Origin: CAZHRJ01 sp964534765
Lineage (GTDB): Bacteria > Lindowbacteria > 2-12-FULL-62-27
Length of the DNA stretch: 10,782 nt
NCBI GenBank assembly: GCA_964534765.1
Contig: CAZHRJ010000106.1
Coordinates: 1 to 10,782 of the forward strand
Direction: 5' to 3'
Part shown: positions 1-7,589 of the stretch, in pieces
Layout of the letters: each line of letters starts with the position of its first letter
How positions within the stretch are numbered: position 1 is the stretch's first letter
Position numbers and translations under genes: made by a program
The notes under the pieces: model-generated
Told to the model about the DNA's origin: nothing
The model's input: the letters and a program-made list of their open reading frames with translations, nothing else
Databases searched by the model: none

Positions 1-47
1 CTACACGCGTAAGATCGTCGGCAGCGTCAGATGTGTATAAGAGACAG
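1..47 (+). other. Illumina Nextera i5 adapter left in the assembly (not genomic)
   Basis: Positions 1-6 (CTACAC) are the end of the P5 flow-cell primer. Positions 7-14 (GCGTAAGA) sit exactly where the i5 index belongs and match the index I know as S517. Positions 15-28 are TCGTCGGCAGCGTC, and positions 29-47 are the 19-bp Tn5 mosaic end AGATGTGTATAAGAGACAG. The order and spacing are those of a Nextera read-1 adapter, so real genomic sequence starts at 48. Translated, the adapter gives the spurious MCIRDR peptide on the + strand and SYTHLTLPT on the - strand. Any protein carrying these strings is contaminated. Confidence 0.98.
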
Positions 48-1038
48 GTCGGCGGTGATCGTCCTGTCCGTTTTGAATTACATCGGCGTCAAATTCGGCG
101 CCGGCATCACCAACGCGATAACGCTGGCGAAACTCCTCGCCATGGCCGCCCTCATCGGCCTGGGCGTGACGATCGGCCATGGGCATCCCGAACATTTTAA
201 GGACGCGCTGCCGGCGCCCACGGCCGACGTGTGGATGGGAATCGGCGCGGCGCTGGTGCCGATGGCGTTCGCCTATTCCGGCTGGAACGCGACGGTGTTC
301 ATGTCGGAGGAGGTCGAAAATCCATCCCGGAACATCCCCCTGTCCCTTCTGGTCGGCACGCTTCTGACATCGGCCATCTACGTCGCCATGAATTTCATCT
401 ATCTCTACGCCCTGCCGATGCAGGTCCTGACGCAGGAGTCCTCGGTCGCGGGCGCCACCGCGTCGGTTCTGCTGGGCCCGGCGGCGGGGAAGATCATATC
501 GTATCTGGTGGCCTTTTCGGCGCTTGGGTGTTTGAGCGCGTCGATCCTGACGAATCCGCGGACGCTATTTGCGATGTCGCGGGACAAATTATTTTTTAAT
601 TTCGGAGAGACCATTCACCCCCGATACGGCACGCCATCCGGAGCGATTTTATTTTCGGCGATCTGGTCGTGCGGGCTGATTCTGGTGTTTGGGGCGAATT
701 TCGAGGATATTCTGACATTTCTGTCCGTTCCGCTGGTCGTGTTTCTGTGTCTCACCGTGGCTTCGATTTTCGTTCTCCGGGTCCGCGACCCCCAACTGCC
801 CCGCCCCTACCGATGCTGGGGTTACCCGGCCGTGCCGGCGTTGTATGTGATCATCTCGATCTGGATGCTGGTCAGCCGGATCAAGACCCGCTGGGATGAG
901 AAAGTGACGATCAACTTTCTGGTCGGAGAGATCGAGACAAACAAAGTGATCGTGGGACTCCTCGTGTGCGTGGTGGGTATTCCGGTCTACTACCTCTGGA
1001 AGAGCGTTCACAAAAAACCGGCGCTTGGTTCTTCATAA
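48..1038 (+). CDS. APC-family amino acid permease, 5' truncated
   Basis: This is the C-terminal 330 residues of an integral membrane amino acid transporter of the APC superfamily; full-length members are usually about 440-500 residues, so the first few helices are missing. About eight hydrophobic segments remain. The family hallmark after the first loop is clear: AFAYSGWNATVFMSEEVENP followed by SRNIPLSLL, matching the conserved Gly-Trp/Glu-Glu/Asn-Pro pattern of the LAT and cationic amino acid transporters. A later loop reads DPQLPRPYRCWGYPAVPALY, the usual Arg-Pro-Tyr-x-x-x-Gly-Tyr-Pro segment before the last helices. The substrate cannot be read from the sequence. The open frame continues upstream to an ATG at 31, but that ATG is inside the adapter and is false. 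The last 14 bases overlap the proposed TTG start of the downstream peptidase. Confidence 0.9.
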
Positions 1039-1591
1039 GCCCTGCCCGGCCGCTCCGGAATCGCAGCTCGTGATCGCGGACAACAACCGCCGCGGCGAGC
1101 CGACCCTGTCCCTGCCGAGCGCGGCCGGCGCGTTTGCGCGGCTGCGATCGGCGGCCGATTCGGCCGGCGTTGGACTGATCGCCTTTTCCGGATACCGGTC
1201 AGCGGCACGGCAAAGGGAGTTATTTCTGGACGCCCGCCGACGGCACGGCAAGCGGGACGCGATCCGATGGGTGGCGCCGCCCGGGTATTCCGAGCACCAG
1301 TCCGGTCTGGTCTTTGATATCGGTGACCGTTCCCGGCCTGAAACGGATGACGAGCCGCAGTTCGAGTCGACGCCGGCGTTCGGGTTCCTGCGCGAGCAGG
1401 CAAGCCGGTTCGGATTTGAACTGTCATTTCCGCCGGGTAATTCCCAGGGCGTCTCATATGAGCCGTGGCATTGGCGGTACGTGGGCGACGCGCTGTCGCG
1501 CGGAATTTTTCATCCGGGCGGCATTCGAAAAATCTCGGAATACTTCCGGGCGTGGATGACGGCGGTTCGATATGCCGTGTCCGTCCCATGA
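1025..1591 (+). CDS. M15-family (VanY/LdcB-like) zinc D,D- or L,D-carboxypeptidase
   Basis: A 188-residue zinc peptidase of the VanY/DacB/LdcB group, which trims D-amino acids from peptidoglycan stem peptides. Visible signatures, numbered from the TTG start: SGYRS at 55-59 with Gln63, the zinc motif Ser-x-His91-x-x-Gly-x-x-x-x-Asp98 (SEHQSGLVFDIG), and EPWHWRYVG with general base Glu146 and third zinc ligand His149. All catalytic residues are present and the length is about that of one M15 domain. I see no signal peptide, lipobox or membrane helix, so as written the enzyme would be cytoplasmic. The start is uncertain: TTG at 1025 overlaps the permease by 14 bp, GTG at 1070 is the alternative, and neither has a strong Shine-Dalgarno. 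The stop overlaps the next gene's ATG as ATGA at 1588-1591, which favours translational coupling. D,D versus L,D specificity is not decidable here. Confidence 0.88.
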   Translation: MVLHKPCPAAPESQLVIADNNRRGEPTLSLPSAAGAFARLRSAADSAGVGLIAFSGYRSAARQRELFLDARRRHGKRDAIRWVAPPGYSEHQSGLVFDIGDRSRPETDDEPQFESTPAFGFLREQASRFGFELSFPPGNSQGVSYEPWHWRYVGDALSRGIFHPGGIRKISEYFRAWMTAVRYAVSVP

Positions 1592-2763
1592 TCAGCCATC
1601 CGGCGGCGATCGGATCCATACTGGTGTTGACTGCCGCGGGACTGGTCCTCTTTTCAGGCACACGCGCCGGCAAATCGCTATTCCGTTTTTTGCCCGTGCC
1701 GTTTTATTGCTACTTTATTCCGATAGTTCTGGCGACCGCGGGAGTTCTTCCGAACGCGTCCCCCGTCTATAAATTCTTTTCCCAGCACGTCCTGCCGCCG
1801 TGCCTTGTGCTTCTTCTACTCGGCTCGCCCTGGGGCGAACTCTGGCGGCTCGGCCGCCAGGCGATTCTGTCGATGGGAATCGGATCGATTGGCATGGTTC
1901 TGGGCGCGGCGGTCGCTTACCGCATCCTGGTCGGCCGGCTCCCGGCCGACAGCTGGATGGCGGCCGGCGCGCTGCTTGGGTCGTGGACGGGTGGAAGCGC
2001 GAACATGATGGCGGTGAAGGAGGCGTTGTCGATGCCCGAATCGCTGCTGGCGCCGATCATCATCGTCGATACGGTGATGGCCTACGGCTGGATGGCTATT
2101 CTCATCGCGATGGCCGGATATCAATCCCACATCGATCTGGTCTTGAACGCCGACCGCCGGACATTGGATGGAATCCGCCGTTCGACGGAATCGTCCGATG
2201 GCGGCAGCCGCGCAGCCGATGGCGTGCGTGGGGCCGGGCTGGTGATTCTTGCGGCAGTGATCGCGGGAGAAGGCGCCCTCTGGCTGGGCTCGAACGTCTT
2301 TGCGGCGCGTCTTCCGATTCTATCCGGCACGGCATGGGCGGTGATTCTGGCAACGCTGATCGGCCTCATCCTGTCCGTTACGCCGGCCCGGAGGTGGGAG
2401 GACGCGGGCGCGTCCAAGATCGGCACGAGGGTCCTGCTGCTTCTCTTGACCTCCTATGGAGCGCAGACCAATTTGAGGGCGATCGCCGAATCGCCGGCAT
2501 TCATGGCATTTGGCGCGGTGATGGTTGCGGTCCACGGTTTCACGCTGGCGCTGTTTGGCCGGCTGCTGAGACTGCCGCTGTTTTATCTGGCGACCGCCAG
2601 CCAGGCCTGCATCGGCGGACCGGTGTCAACGCCGATTGTAGCGGGCGTGTATCAGCCGACCCTGACCCATGTGGGCGTGATCCTGGCGCTGATCGGCGGC
2701 GCGGTCGGAACGTATGTCGGCCTCTTTGGGGCGATCCTTTGCAAGTGGATCTTTCCCGGCTGA
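1588..2763 (+). CDS. DUF819 family multi-spanning membrane protein
   Basis: A 391-residue polytopic membrane protein with about ten hydrophobic stretches (for example residues 9-23, 41-53, 68-80, 93-112, 154-176, 215-232, 247-264, 281-289, 303-323 and 361-383). The segment ALLGSWTGGSANMMAVKEAL (128-147) is the Gly-Ser-rich motif I associate with DUF819 (YjcL-like) proteins. A second Gly/Pro-rich re-entrant-like stretch is ATASQACIGGPVSTPIVAGV (335-354), in the other half of the protein, which suggests a two-fold repeat as in many transporters. The function of DUF819 is not established; a transport role is inferred. I chose ATG 1588 because it overlaps the upstream stop (ATGA), gives the normal family length and begins at the first helix. 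The frame also stays open to an ATG at 1465, but that adds a non-conserved Arg-rich stretch inside the peptidase gene. It is convergent with the glycosyltransferase, with 5 bp between stops. Confidence 0.85.
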   Translation: MISHPAAIGSILVLTAAGLVLFSGTRAGKSLFRFLPVPFYCYFIPIVLATAGVLPNASPVYKFFSQHVLPPCLVLLLLGSPWGELWRLGRQAILSMGIGSIGMVLGAAVAYRILVGRLPADSWMAAGALLGSWTGGSANMMAVKEALSMPESLLAPIIIVDTVMAYGWMAILIAMAGYQSHIDLVLNADRRTLDGIRRSTESSDGGSRAADGVRGAGLVILAAVIAGEGALWLGSNVFAARLPILSGTAWAVILATLIGLILSVTPARRWEDAGASKIGTRVLLLLLTSYGAQTNLRAIAESPAFMAFGAVMVAVHGFTLALFGRLLRLPLFYLATASQACIGGPVSTPIVAGVYQPTLTHVGVILALIGGAVGTYVGLFGAILCKWIFPG

Positions 2764-2768
2764 CCGGC

Positions 2769-4034
2769 TCATATCCGGGTTTCGGGAAATAGCTTTGAGA
2801 AAATAAAATTGAGGCGGTGAGCATGGGTGTGAGAGGCGCGAACTGCCCGAAGACCATTTTCAGCGATGTCGCGCCGGTCGTGTTCATGATCCAGATAGTA
2901 TCGGATTTTTTCCCGGAGTTCAGTCAGGCTGTCATATGTTTCCACATCCTTGCCCGGACGAAACCATTTCCGGAGACTGTGGGGATGATTGCTCAATAAA
3001 AATCCGCCGCAGGCCATCACATCAAATACCCGCATCGGCAGCCCGCGGTCGGAATAGGGCCGTGTGATGTTTAAATTGATTTTTGAGCCGTTATAGATCC
3101 TCGGCAGAACCGTCATGTGCTCGGCCCTGCCCCGATACCGATTCCGGCCGGACATCACCGGCTCCCAGTCGGGCCCGCCCCAGACGTCCACGCCGATGTC
3201 CGACAGGGACCCGATGAATCGATGCCGCTGCCGGCGCGCCGATTCCTTGGCGACCAGGATGGCCAGATGATCAAAATCGGCCACGCCCAGCTGGGCCAGC
3301 CGCGTTCGATAATCGGATTCCTTTTCCCTCAGCCGGCGGGCGATGTCGTCGATCAGGGCGAATGGATTTTCGTCGAACCAATCGAGCGTTTCCTCACAGG
3401 CCATGCGCGTGATCCGAAACACCCGTCGGGCCACCGGATCGGGATCGGCGGCGATCCGGCGGGTGGCTTCCGGTAAAAAGCGGTTCAGATATTCATTGCA
3501 CTCCGTCACCAGCGCATCGCCGACAAACGACACACCGGCGCCACACTCACGCCTCTCCTGCTCCGTCAGGTCCAGCGGCTTCATCCGCTCCACATTCGAT
3601 GACTGCGGCATGAGAAACACGCGCGAGAAGTTCGCGCGCGCGTAGCGGTCGATGTCGCGTTCGTCGAAGACGAAGAGGCAGACATTCGGGCGGGAAAAAC
3701 GCGGATCATGAACGAAGACGTTGAGCGTGCAGTCAATGACCCAGGCGGCGTAGGGAATTCCAAGTGAATCGGTGAGCGGGGCGAGAGGAGGATAAAAATT
3801 GAACGTGAGCGCGAACGCGCCGGCCGGGGCACGGGCGCCGCTCATCAGGCCGGCAATCCCGGCGAGATCGGATTCATCCTCATCAAACTCCAGCACGGCC
3901 ACGCCCCGGTCCTTCAGCAGCATCTGGACGTCTTTGAAAAAAGTGCCGTGCCGGCAGAGGATCGCCGAGCGGTCTGTCTGACGGAAAAATTCACACCAGT
4001 CGTCGAACGTCCGGGATGCCTCAGCGTCCGACAT
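2769..4034 (-). CDS. CgeB/DUF3880-type glycosyltransferase
   Basis: A 421-residue protein related to spore maturation protein CgeB, a GT-B-like glycosyltransferase group found widely in non-sporulating bacteria. The N-terminal half (about 20-150) resembles the DUF3880 domain, including AAWVIDCTLN at 96-105, where family members usually have a Trp-x-x-Asp-x-P-like loop. The C-terminal half has the strongest signature: a YNGSKINLNITRP segment (314-326), then GLPMRVFDVMACGGFLLSN (331-349), the conserved nucleotide-sugar binding region with Arg-x-Phe-Asp/Glu and Gly-Gly. It ends with a Tyr-x-Leu-rich helix and HTHAHRLNFIF (402-412), the usual end of this fold. There are no membrane segments. The acceptor and sugar are unknown. 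The ATG start is supported by a GAGGAGG Shine-Dalgarno 7 bases upstream. It lies 12 bp after the PanE-like gene on the same strand and is probably co-transcribed with it. Confidence 0.85.
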   Translation of the reverse strand: MSDAEASRTFDDWCEFFRQTDRSAILCRHGTFFKDVQMLLKDRGVAVLEFDEDESDLAGIAGLMSGARAPAGAFALTFNFYPPLAPLTDSLGIPYAAWVIDCTLNVFVHDPRFSRPNVCLFVFDERDIDRYARANFSRVFLMPQSSNVERMKPLDLTEQERRECGAGVSFVGDALVTECNEYLNRFLPEATRRIAADPDPVARRVFRITRMACEETLDWFDENPFALIDDIARRLREKESDYRTRLAQLGVADFDHLAILVAKESARRQRHRFIGSLSDIGVDVWGGPDWEPVMSGRNRYRGRAEHMTVLPRIYNGSKINLNITRPYSDRGLPMRVFDVMACGGFLLSNHPHSLRKWFRPGKDVETYDSLTELREKIRYYLDHEHDRRDIAENGLRAVRASHTHAHRLNFIFSKLFPETRI

Positions 4035-4041
4035 GCGCCTG

Positions 4042-4048
4042 CCTCCTC
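4042..4048 (-). promoter_or_regulatory. Strong Shine-Dalgarno of the glycosyltransferase gene
   Basis: On the - strand the sequence reads GAGGAGG, then seven bases, then the ATG at 4034-4032. It partly covers the TGA stop of the upstream PanE-like gene (4047-4049). It is the only near-consensus Shine-Dalgarno I see in the window. It fixes the start and suggests coupling to translation of the upstream gene. Confidence 0.85.
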
Positions 4049-4958
4049 AGGAGCCGCGGGAGCGGTTCCAGAAAGTCAGGCAGTCAAAAAACAGTTCGTT
4101 GACCGGCGCCGGAATCCCCCGGGATCGGGCCCGCCGCACGACGGCGCCGCTGATCGATTCCGACTCCATCGGCTTTCCGCGCCGGAAATCCTGGAGCATC
4201 GAAGTGTAAAATTCGCCGCGCTGCTCCGCCGGATCCAGATACTTCTCCAAAATCTCCTCCGGTAGCGGGTACCCCTCCGCCGCGGCGACCCGGAGGACTT
4301 CGGTCATCGCGCGTTTTAATATGGAGAGGGACGAGATATCCGCCAGAAGATGTTCGACCGTGGTCTGGAAGAAAACGGAGACGGGATTAAATGCGGCGTT
4401 CCAGACAAGCTTCGCCCACAGGTCTCTGCGGATGTTGCGCGACACCCGGTGCGGAATACCCGCGCGGTCCAGCAGGCGGGCGGTCGACAGAACCCGGGCT
4501 GACTCGGAACCGTCCGGCTCGCCGAGCGTGATGCGGCCGAGCGCCGTGTGCCGGATCCGGCCCGGCTCGATGACTTCGGATGCGATGCCAGCGAACCCGC
4601 CGAGTACGCGAGATTGGCCGAAGGCGGCGGCAAGTTCATCGACGGCATCGACACCGTTTTGAAGCGAGAGGACGAGGGCTGAGTCGGCCAGGCACGATTG
4701 GATCTGAGGGATGAGGGAGGGATTGTCATAGGTTTTGACGGCCCAGAGAATCAAGTCGGCGGCGCCGATATCCTCCGCGCGGTCGACGCAGCGGGGCCGA
4801 ACGTCGATGTTGCCCGATACGCTTTCGATGTGCAGGCCGTTTTTTTCAATGAGGGTTTTGGTTTTTGGCCGGCAGAAAAAAACAACCGTTTCGCCGGCCG
4901 CCACGAGCCGGCCCCCGAAATAGCCGCCGACGGCGCCGGGGCCGACCACCAGGATCAT
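4047..4958 (-). CDS. panE: 2-dehydropantoate 2-reductase family protein (ketopantoate reductase, PanE/ApbA)
   Basis: A 303-residue cytoplasmic NADPH-dependent reductase; the family reduces 2-dehydropantoate to pantoate for coenzyme A synthesis. It begins with a Rossmann motif, GPGAVGGYFG (6-15). KTYD at 75-78 and LSLQNGVD at 97-104 match the NADP and substrate loop. The C-terminal domain carries DLWAKLVWNAAFNP (179-192), with Lys183 in the position of the E. coli catalytic Lys176 plus Asn187 and Asn191, then TSMLQDF with Ser253, and Glu265 in the position of the second catalytic residue. Length is normal and all key residues are present. Several paralogues of this family act on other 2-oxo acids, and no other pantothenate gene is in the window, so the symbol is tentative. 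Its ATG overlaps the upstream TGA (ATGA at 4958-4955). The downstream glycosyltransferase follows after 12 bp. Confidence 0.88.
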   Translation of the reverse strand: MILVVGPGAVGGYFGGRLVAAGETVVFFCRPKTKTLIEKNGLHIESVSGNIDVRPRCVDRAEDIGAADLILWAVKTYDNPSLIPQIQSCLADSALVLSLQNGVDAVDELAAAFGQSRVLGGFAGIASEVIEPGRIRHTALGRITLGEPDGSESARVLSTARLLDRAGIPHRVSRNIRRDLWAKLVWNAAFNPVSVFFQTTVEHLLADISSLSILKRAMTEVLRVAAAEGYPLPEEILEKYLDPAEQRGEFYTSMLQDFRRGKPMESESISGAVVRRARSRGIPAPVNELFFDCLTFWNRSRGS

Positions 4959-5315
4959 TTTGAAACTTTTTTCGCGAAATAGACAAGTTCCTTGCCCGCC
5001 AGCCGGTCCTCTCCCAGTATCACGGCCGTGAGATGCTCGCCAATGCCGGTCCCGCCCAGAACATACGTTTTGACTCCGTCGATCAATCCATATCGGTCGG
5101 CAGCCGGAGTCATGCCGATGATCTCAAGCTCGTATTTCTGTCCGGGAGTAACCACGCCTCTGGATACAGTATTGGCCGATCCCAGAACGGCCGTCACCTC
5201 GCCGTAGACCGTCTGTCCTTTGGACGGTATCCCCGTGACCTTCACCTTCACCCGACTGCCGATCTCGGCCCCACCCATGTCCTTCGCCCGGATGATGACT
5301 TCAATGTTTTGCACG
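4955..5315 (-). CDS. Tandem TRAM-domain protein, N-terminus lost in the gap
   Basis: The last ~119 residues of a small protein, with two consecutive TRAM-like beta-barrels. TRAM domains bind RNA and occur at the ends of tRNA methylthiotransferases, RlmD and PIN-TRAM proteins, or alone as archaeal RNA chaperones. The first is cut by the gap and shows its second half: a vvfV-like strand (NIEVIIRAKDMGGAEIGSRV), then KVKVTGI and a closing YGEVTAVLG strand. The second is complete: YELEIIGMTPAADRYGLIDG, a turn reading TYVLGG, then TGIGEHLTAVILGEDRLAGK and ELVYF, matching the usual Gly/Asp turn, valG-x-x-x-G-E pattern and final strand. Nothing follows, so TRAM domains form the C-terminus. What precedes them (a catalytic domain, or nothing) cannot be known here. 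A GTG at 5314-5312 could in principle be a start, but that would leave half a domain. The stop overlaps the PanE-like start. Confidence 0.55.
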
Positions 5316-5415
5316 NNNNNNNNNNNNNNNNNNNNNNNNNNNNNNNNNNNNNNNNNNNNNNNNNNNNNNNNNNNNNNNNNNNNNNNNNNNNNNNNNNNNN
5401 NNNNNNNNNNNNNNN
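5316..5415. other. 100-N scaffold gap
   Basis: Exactly 100 Ns, the standard placeholder length for a gap of unknown size. It separates the GGDEF domain from the TRAM protein. The true gap is probably longer: the GGDEF domain still lacks about 50-55 residues (the vtvSiG and ADkALYrAK segments), and the first TRAM domain lacks its first strands. Reading frames computed across the Ns are meaningless, including the apparent RAKH ending of the cyclase. Confidence 0.97.
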
Positions 5416-7028
5416 TCCGATATCGCGGTCCGGATTTTTTCTCCAACCAGCCGCGCCTGGTCCTTTTCGACGTTCCGCAGAAGGACAATGAATTCCTCCC
5501 CACCGTATCGGCCGACCATGTCAGCCGCGCGCTCGGCGTATCGGAGATCCGACGTGCGGACGGTGGTTTTGAGGGTATCGGCGACGGAAACGAGGATAAA
5601 GTCGCCTTCCGGATGGCCGTAGGTATCGTTGACTTTTTTGAAATGATCGATGTCGAGCATGATGAGTGCGAGATTTCCGCCGTTGGACTGCCCGGACCGG
5701 ACGAGGCGTTCGAGCTCGAACAGAAAATGGCGGCGGAGAAACACTCCCGTCAGGCCGTCAGTGATGGCCAACTCGTACAGTCGGGCGTTCTGGATCGACA
5801 CGGCGGAGTCGGTCACCAGCGCCCGGAAGAGCCGGAGGGGGTCGGCGTCGGTCTTGATCGACCCGCCGCATAGAATCAGAATCAAGTCCACCCGGTTGTC
5901 GGCGACGATAGGCAGAATCAAAAAAGCCGCACTCATGGGCGTTTCGGCCGGAACGAAAAAAACCTCAACTTCCGGATACCTCGTGAGTGGCCCGGGAACG
6001 ATCAGTTCCTGGCGCGTTTCGATGACCCGGGACAGTAGCGGGCTGGATGCGGGGAACCGGAGCCGCTCGCTCTGGACGTTGATGCCGGACAGAATCTGGA
6101 ATTTTCCCGGCTCCTTGGCATACCCCAGCAACGCGCATCGATCCGCGCCTGAGAGCCGGGAAAGCGTCCGGGTGATCGTGCGGTGAACTTCCTCTTTCGA
6201 GAGGTGCGAGCTGATGTCTTTGGCGTAGGCCTGGACGGTGTTGAGGTCATCGATCCGGTGTTGGAGGCTGTCGGTCATGGTGTTGAAGGAGGCGCCGAGT
6301 GCGGCGATTTCATCCTGAGTGGTGATGGGCACGCGCTGGGTGAGATCACCACCGGAAATCGACGCGGCCGCGTCGATCAGGCGTCGAATGGGAACGAGAA
6401 TATTGCCGAGTAAAAACCACGCGATCCCGATCGACGCGCTTACAAACACAACCGCGGCCAGAACACTTTTCCAGATGGTCCGCCGTATGCCGCTCTGCAC
6501 GAACTCGGGACTGACGCCCATCTCGACCTGTCCCCAGATATTGAATTCCTTGTCCGGAATACCAATCACCGCTTCAATGAGACCCGTACGGTCGTTATAC
6601 CGCGCCAGATATTTTTCGACGCTCTCCGCATAGGCCCGGTCGATCTTCTCGGTCTTCTTCTTCTCCACCGGCAAGCGCGGATACGTCAGGCTGGCGGCCG
6701 GCAAATAGAAAATGAAATACCGTATGGCCGGGTCGGTCTGCATCATGTCCTGAAAAATCTTCTCGACATGGTAGACCATCTCCCCCGACCGTCCACCCTC
6801 CCGCATTCCTTCCCGCAGTAGTCCGGTCCTGGTCCAGAGTTCCCCCTGAAGCTGATTGTTGACGGCGTCGAGGCTGCGAAAACTGCGTTTGAGGAGCTGC
6901 CGATACATGCCGTGCCGGTATTCGTCGACGGCCGACGTGACCAGCGCCAACGTGACTCCGATCACGACGAACGCGATCAGATACAAAAATTTATATGCCA
7001 GACTTGCCTTTTTCCCTGTCAATTCCAC
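5416..7028 (-). CDS. Membrane-bound diguanylate cyclase: sensor-HAMP-GAF-GGDEF, 3' end in the gap
   Basis: Makes cyclic di-GMP from two GTP in response to an extracytoplasmic and perhaps a cytoplasmic signal. Order by residue: helix 12-33; about 150 residues of periplasmic/extracellular sensor (34-186) ending in a Cache-like WGQVEMGVS; helix 187-207; HAMP 209-260 (LVPIRRLIDAAASISGGDL, then DEIAALGASFNTM); a short coiled linker; a GAF-like domain at about 275-415 ending in NARLYELAITD; GGDEF from 420 with DGLTGVF, LDIDHFKKVNDTYGHPEGD, metal-binding Asp459 and the active loop GGEEF at 509-513. The loop is the active Glu variant, and an inhibitory RxxD site is present (RAAD, 500-503). The last ~50 residues are lost in the gap. 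The start is GTG with no clear Shine-Dalgarno; TTG two codons later is possible. It could be the first gene of the operon with the TRAM, PanE and glycosyltransferase genes, but the gap prevents proof. Confidence 0.9.
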
Positions 7029-7095
7029 CGCGCAAAGAGTGGCTTATGGCCGCAGTGATTTCAAGAGCGAAGATGCCATGGTAGGATCCGCCGGA

Positions 7096-7572
7096 ATGTC
7101 CCGGGAAAAACGATACTGGCTTCTGAAGACCGAGCCGTCGGAGTTCTCCATTGAAGATCTGCGGGACGCCGCCTGCGGAACGGCGCCGTGGGACGGCGTC
7201 CGGAATTACCAGGCTCGAAATTTCCTGAGAGACGATGTCGCCGTCGGCGACGGCGTCCTCATCTACCACAGCAGCGTCCTCCCTGCCGGAATCGCCGGGG
7301 AGGCCCTCGTGGTCCGGGCGGGATACCCGGATCCAAGCGCGTTTGATCCGAAAAGTCCGTACTTCGATCCAAAAAGCGATCCGGTCCGGCCAACGTGGTA
7401 CGGGGTGGACGTGAGATTTGTGCGCCGGTGCCGCGCCCTGATCACGCGTGATCGACTCCGGCAGATCCCGGCGCTGCGGTCAATGATGGTCTTGCGGCGC
7501 GGCTGCCGTCTGTCAGTCCAACCCCTGACGGCCGCGCAGTGGTCGACACTCGTTGAAATCATAAGCAAATAA
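7096..7572 (+). CDS. EVE-domain protein (THYN1-like)
   Basis: A 158-residue single-domain protein of the EVE family (PUA-like fold), whose members are thought to bind modified bases in DNA or RNA. It begins RYWLLKTEPSEFSIEDL, the standard EVE opening. It continues with WDGVRNYQARNFLRD (32-46) and VGDGVLIYHSS (50-60), the signature of the ligand-facing part, then GIAGEALVVRAGYPDPSAFD and WYGVDVRF (101-108). The end, PALRSMMVLRRGCRLSVQPL, also fits (the family has mvl...r.SvqPv). All expected blocks are present. I prefer ATG 7096 because the family begins a few residues before YWLLK; ATG 7078 in the same frame would add six residues. It is divergent from the cyclase, and 17 bp separate its stop from the next gene on the same strand. 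The ligand and biological role in this organism are unknown. Confidence 0.88.
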   Translation: MSREKRYWLLKTEPSEFSIEDLRDAACGTAPWDGVRNYQARNFLRDDVAVGDGVLIYHSSVLPAGIAGEALVVRAGYPDPSAFDPKSPYFDPKSDPVRPTWYGVDVRFVRRCRALITRDRLRQIPALRSMMVLRRGCRLSVQPLTAAQWSTLVEIISK

Positions 7573-7589
7573 GTTACCATCCGTTCCCG

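Noticed and set aside
31..48. ATG and the MCIRDR N-terminus of the permease
   Set aside because: The codons are entirely within the Nextera mosaic end; the permease simply runs off the contig edge.
1465..1587. Longer start for the DUF819 protein
   Set aside because: The extra 41 residues are an Arg/Gly-rich off-frame reading of the peptidase gene; ATG 1588 with ATGA overlap gives the normal family length.
1800..2792. A 330-codon + strand ORF
   Set aside because: Its translation is dominated by Arg, Gly, Asp and Pro with no domain motif and overlaps the DUF819 gene throughout; it is a GC-rich shadow frame.
3619..3643. GC-rich inverted repeat (CGCGCGA/TCGCGCG) in the glycosyltransferase gene
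   Set aside because: Arms of only seven bases made of alternating CG are expected by chance in Arg/Ala codons of GC-rich DNA.
5301..5503. Reading frames crossing the N gap, giving the cyclase a RAKH ending and the TRAM protein an N-terminus from 5503
   Set aside because: The number of Ns is arbitrary, so frame across them has no meaning; 5416-5503 is the cyclase gene in another frame.
5033..5873. + strand ORFs opposite the cyclase and TRAM genes
   Set aside because: They run through the Ns and show no recognisable motif, while the - strand carries clear GGDEF and TRAM signatures.
6856..7095. Longer start for the EVE protein
   Set aside because: The extension lies antisense to the cyclase N-terminus and is not similar to EVE proteins, which begin just before YWLLK.
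7029..7095. Divergent promoters between the cyclase and the EVE gene
   Set aside because: The region is only 67 bp, and I could not find a -35/-10 pair with good spacing on either strand; promoters probably exist but I cannot place them.
7341..7383. Repeated FDPKS peptides in the EVE protein
   Set aside because: The family commonly has two Asp-Pro-Lys/Glu-Ser units here, so this is ordinary conservation and not a new repeat.
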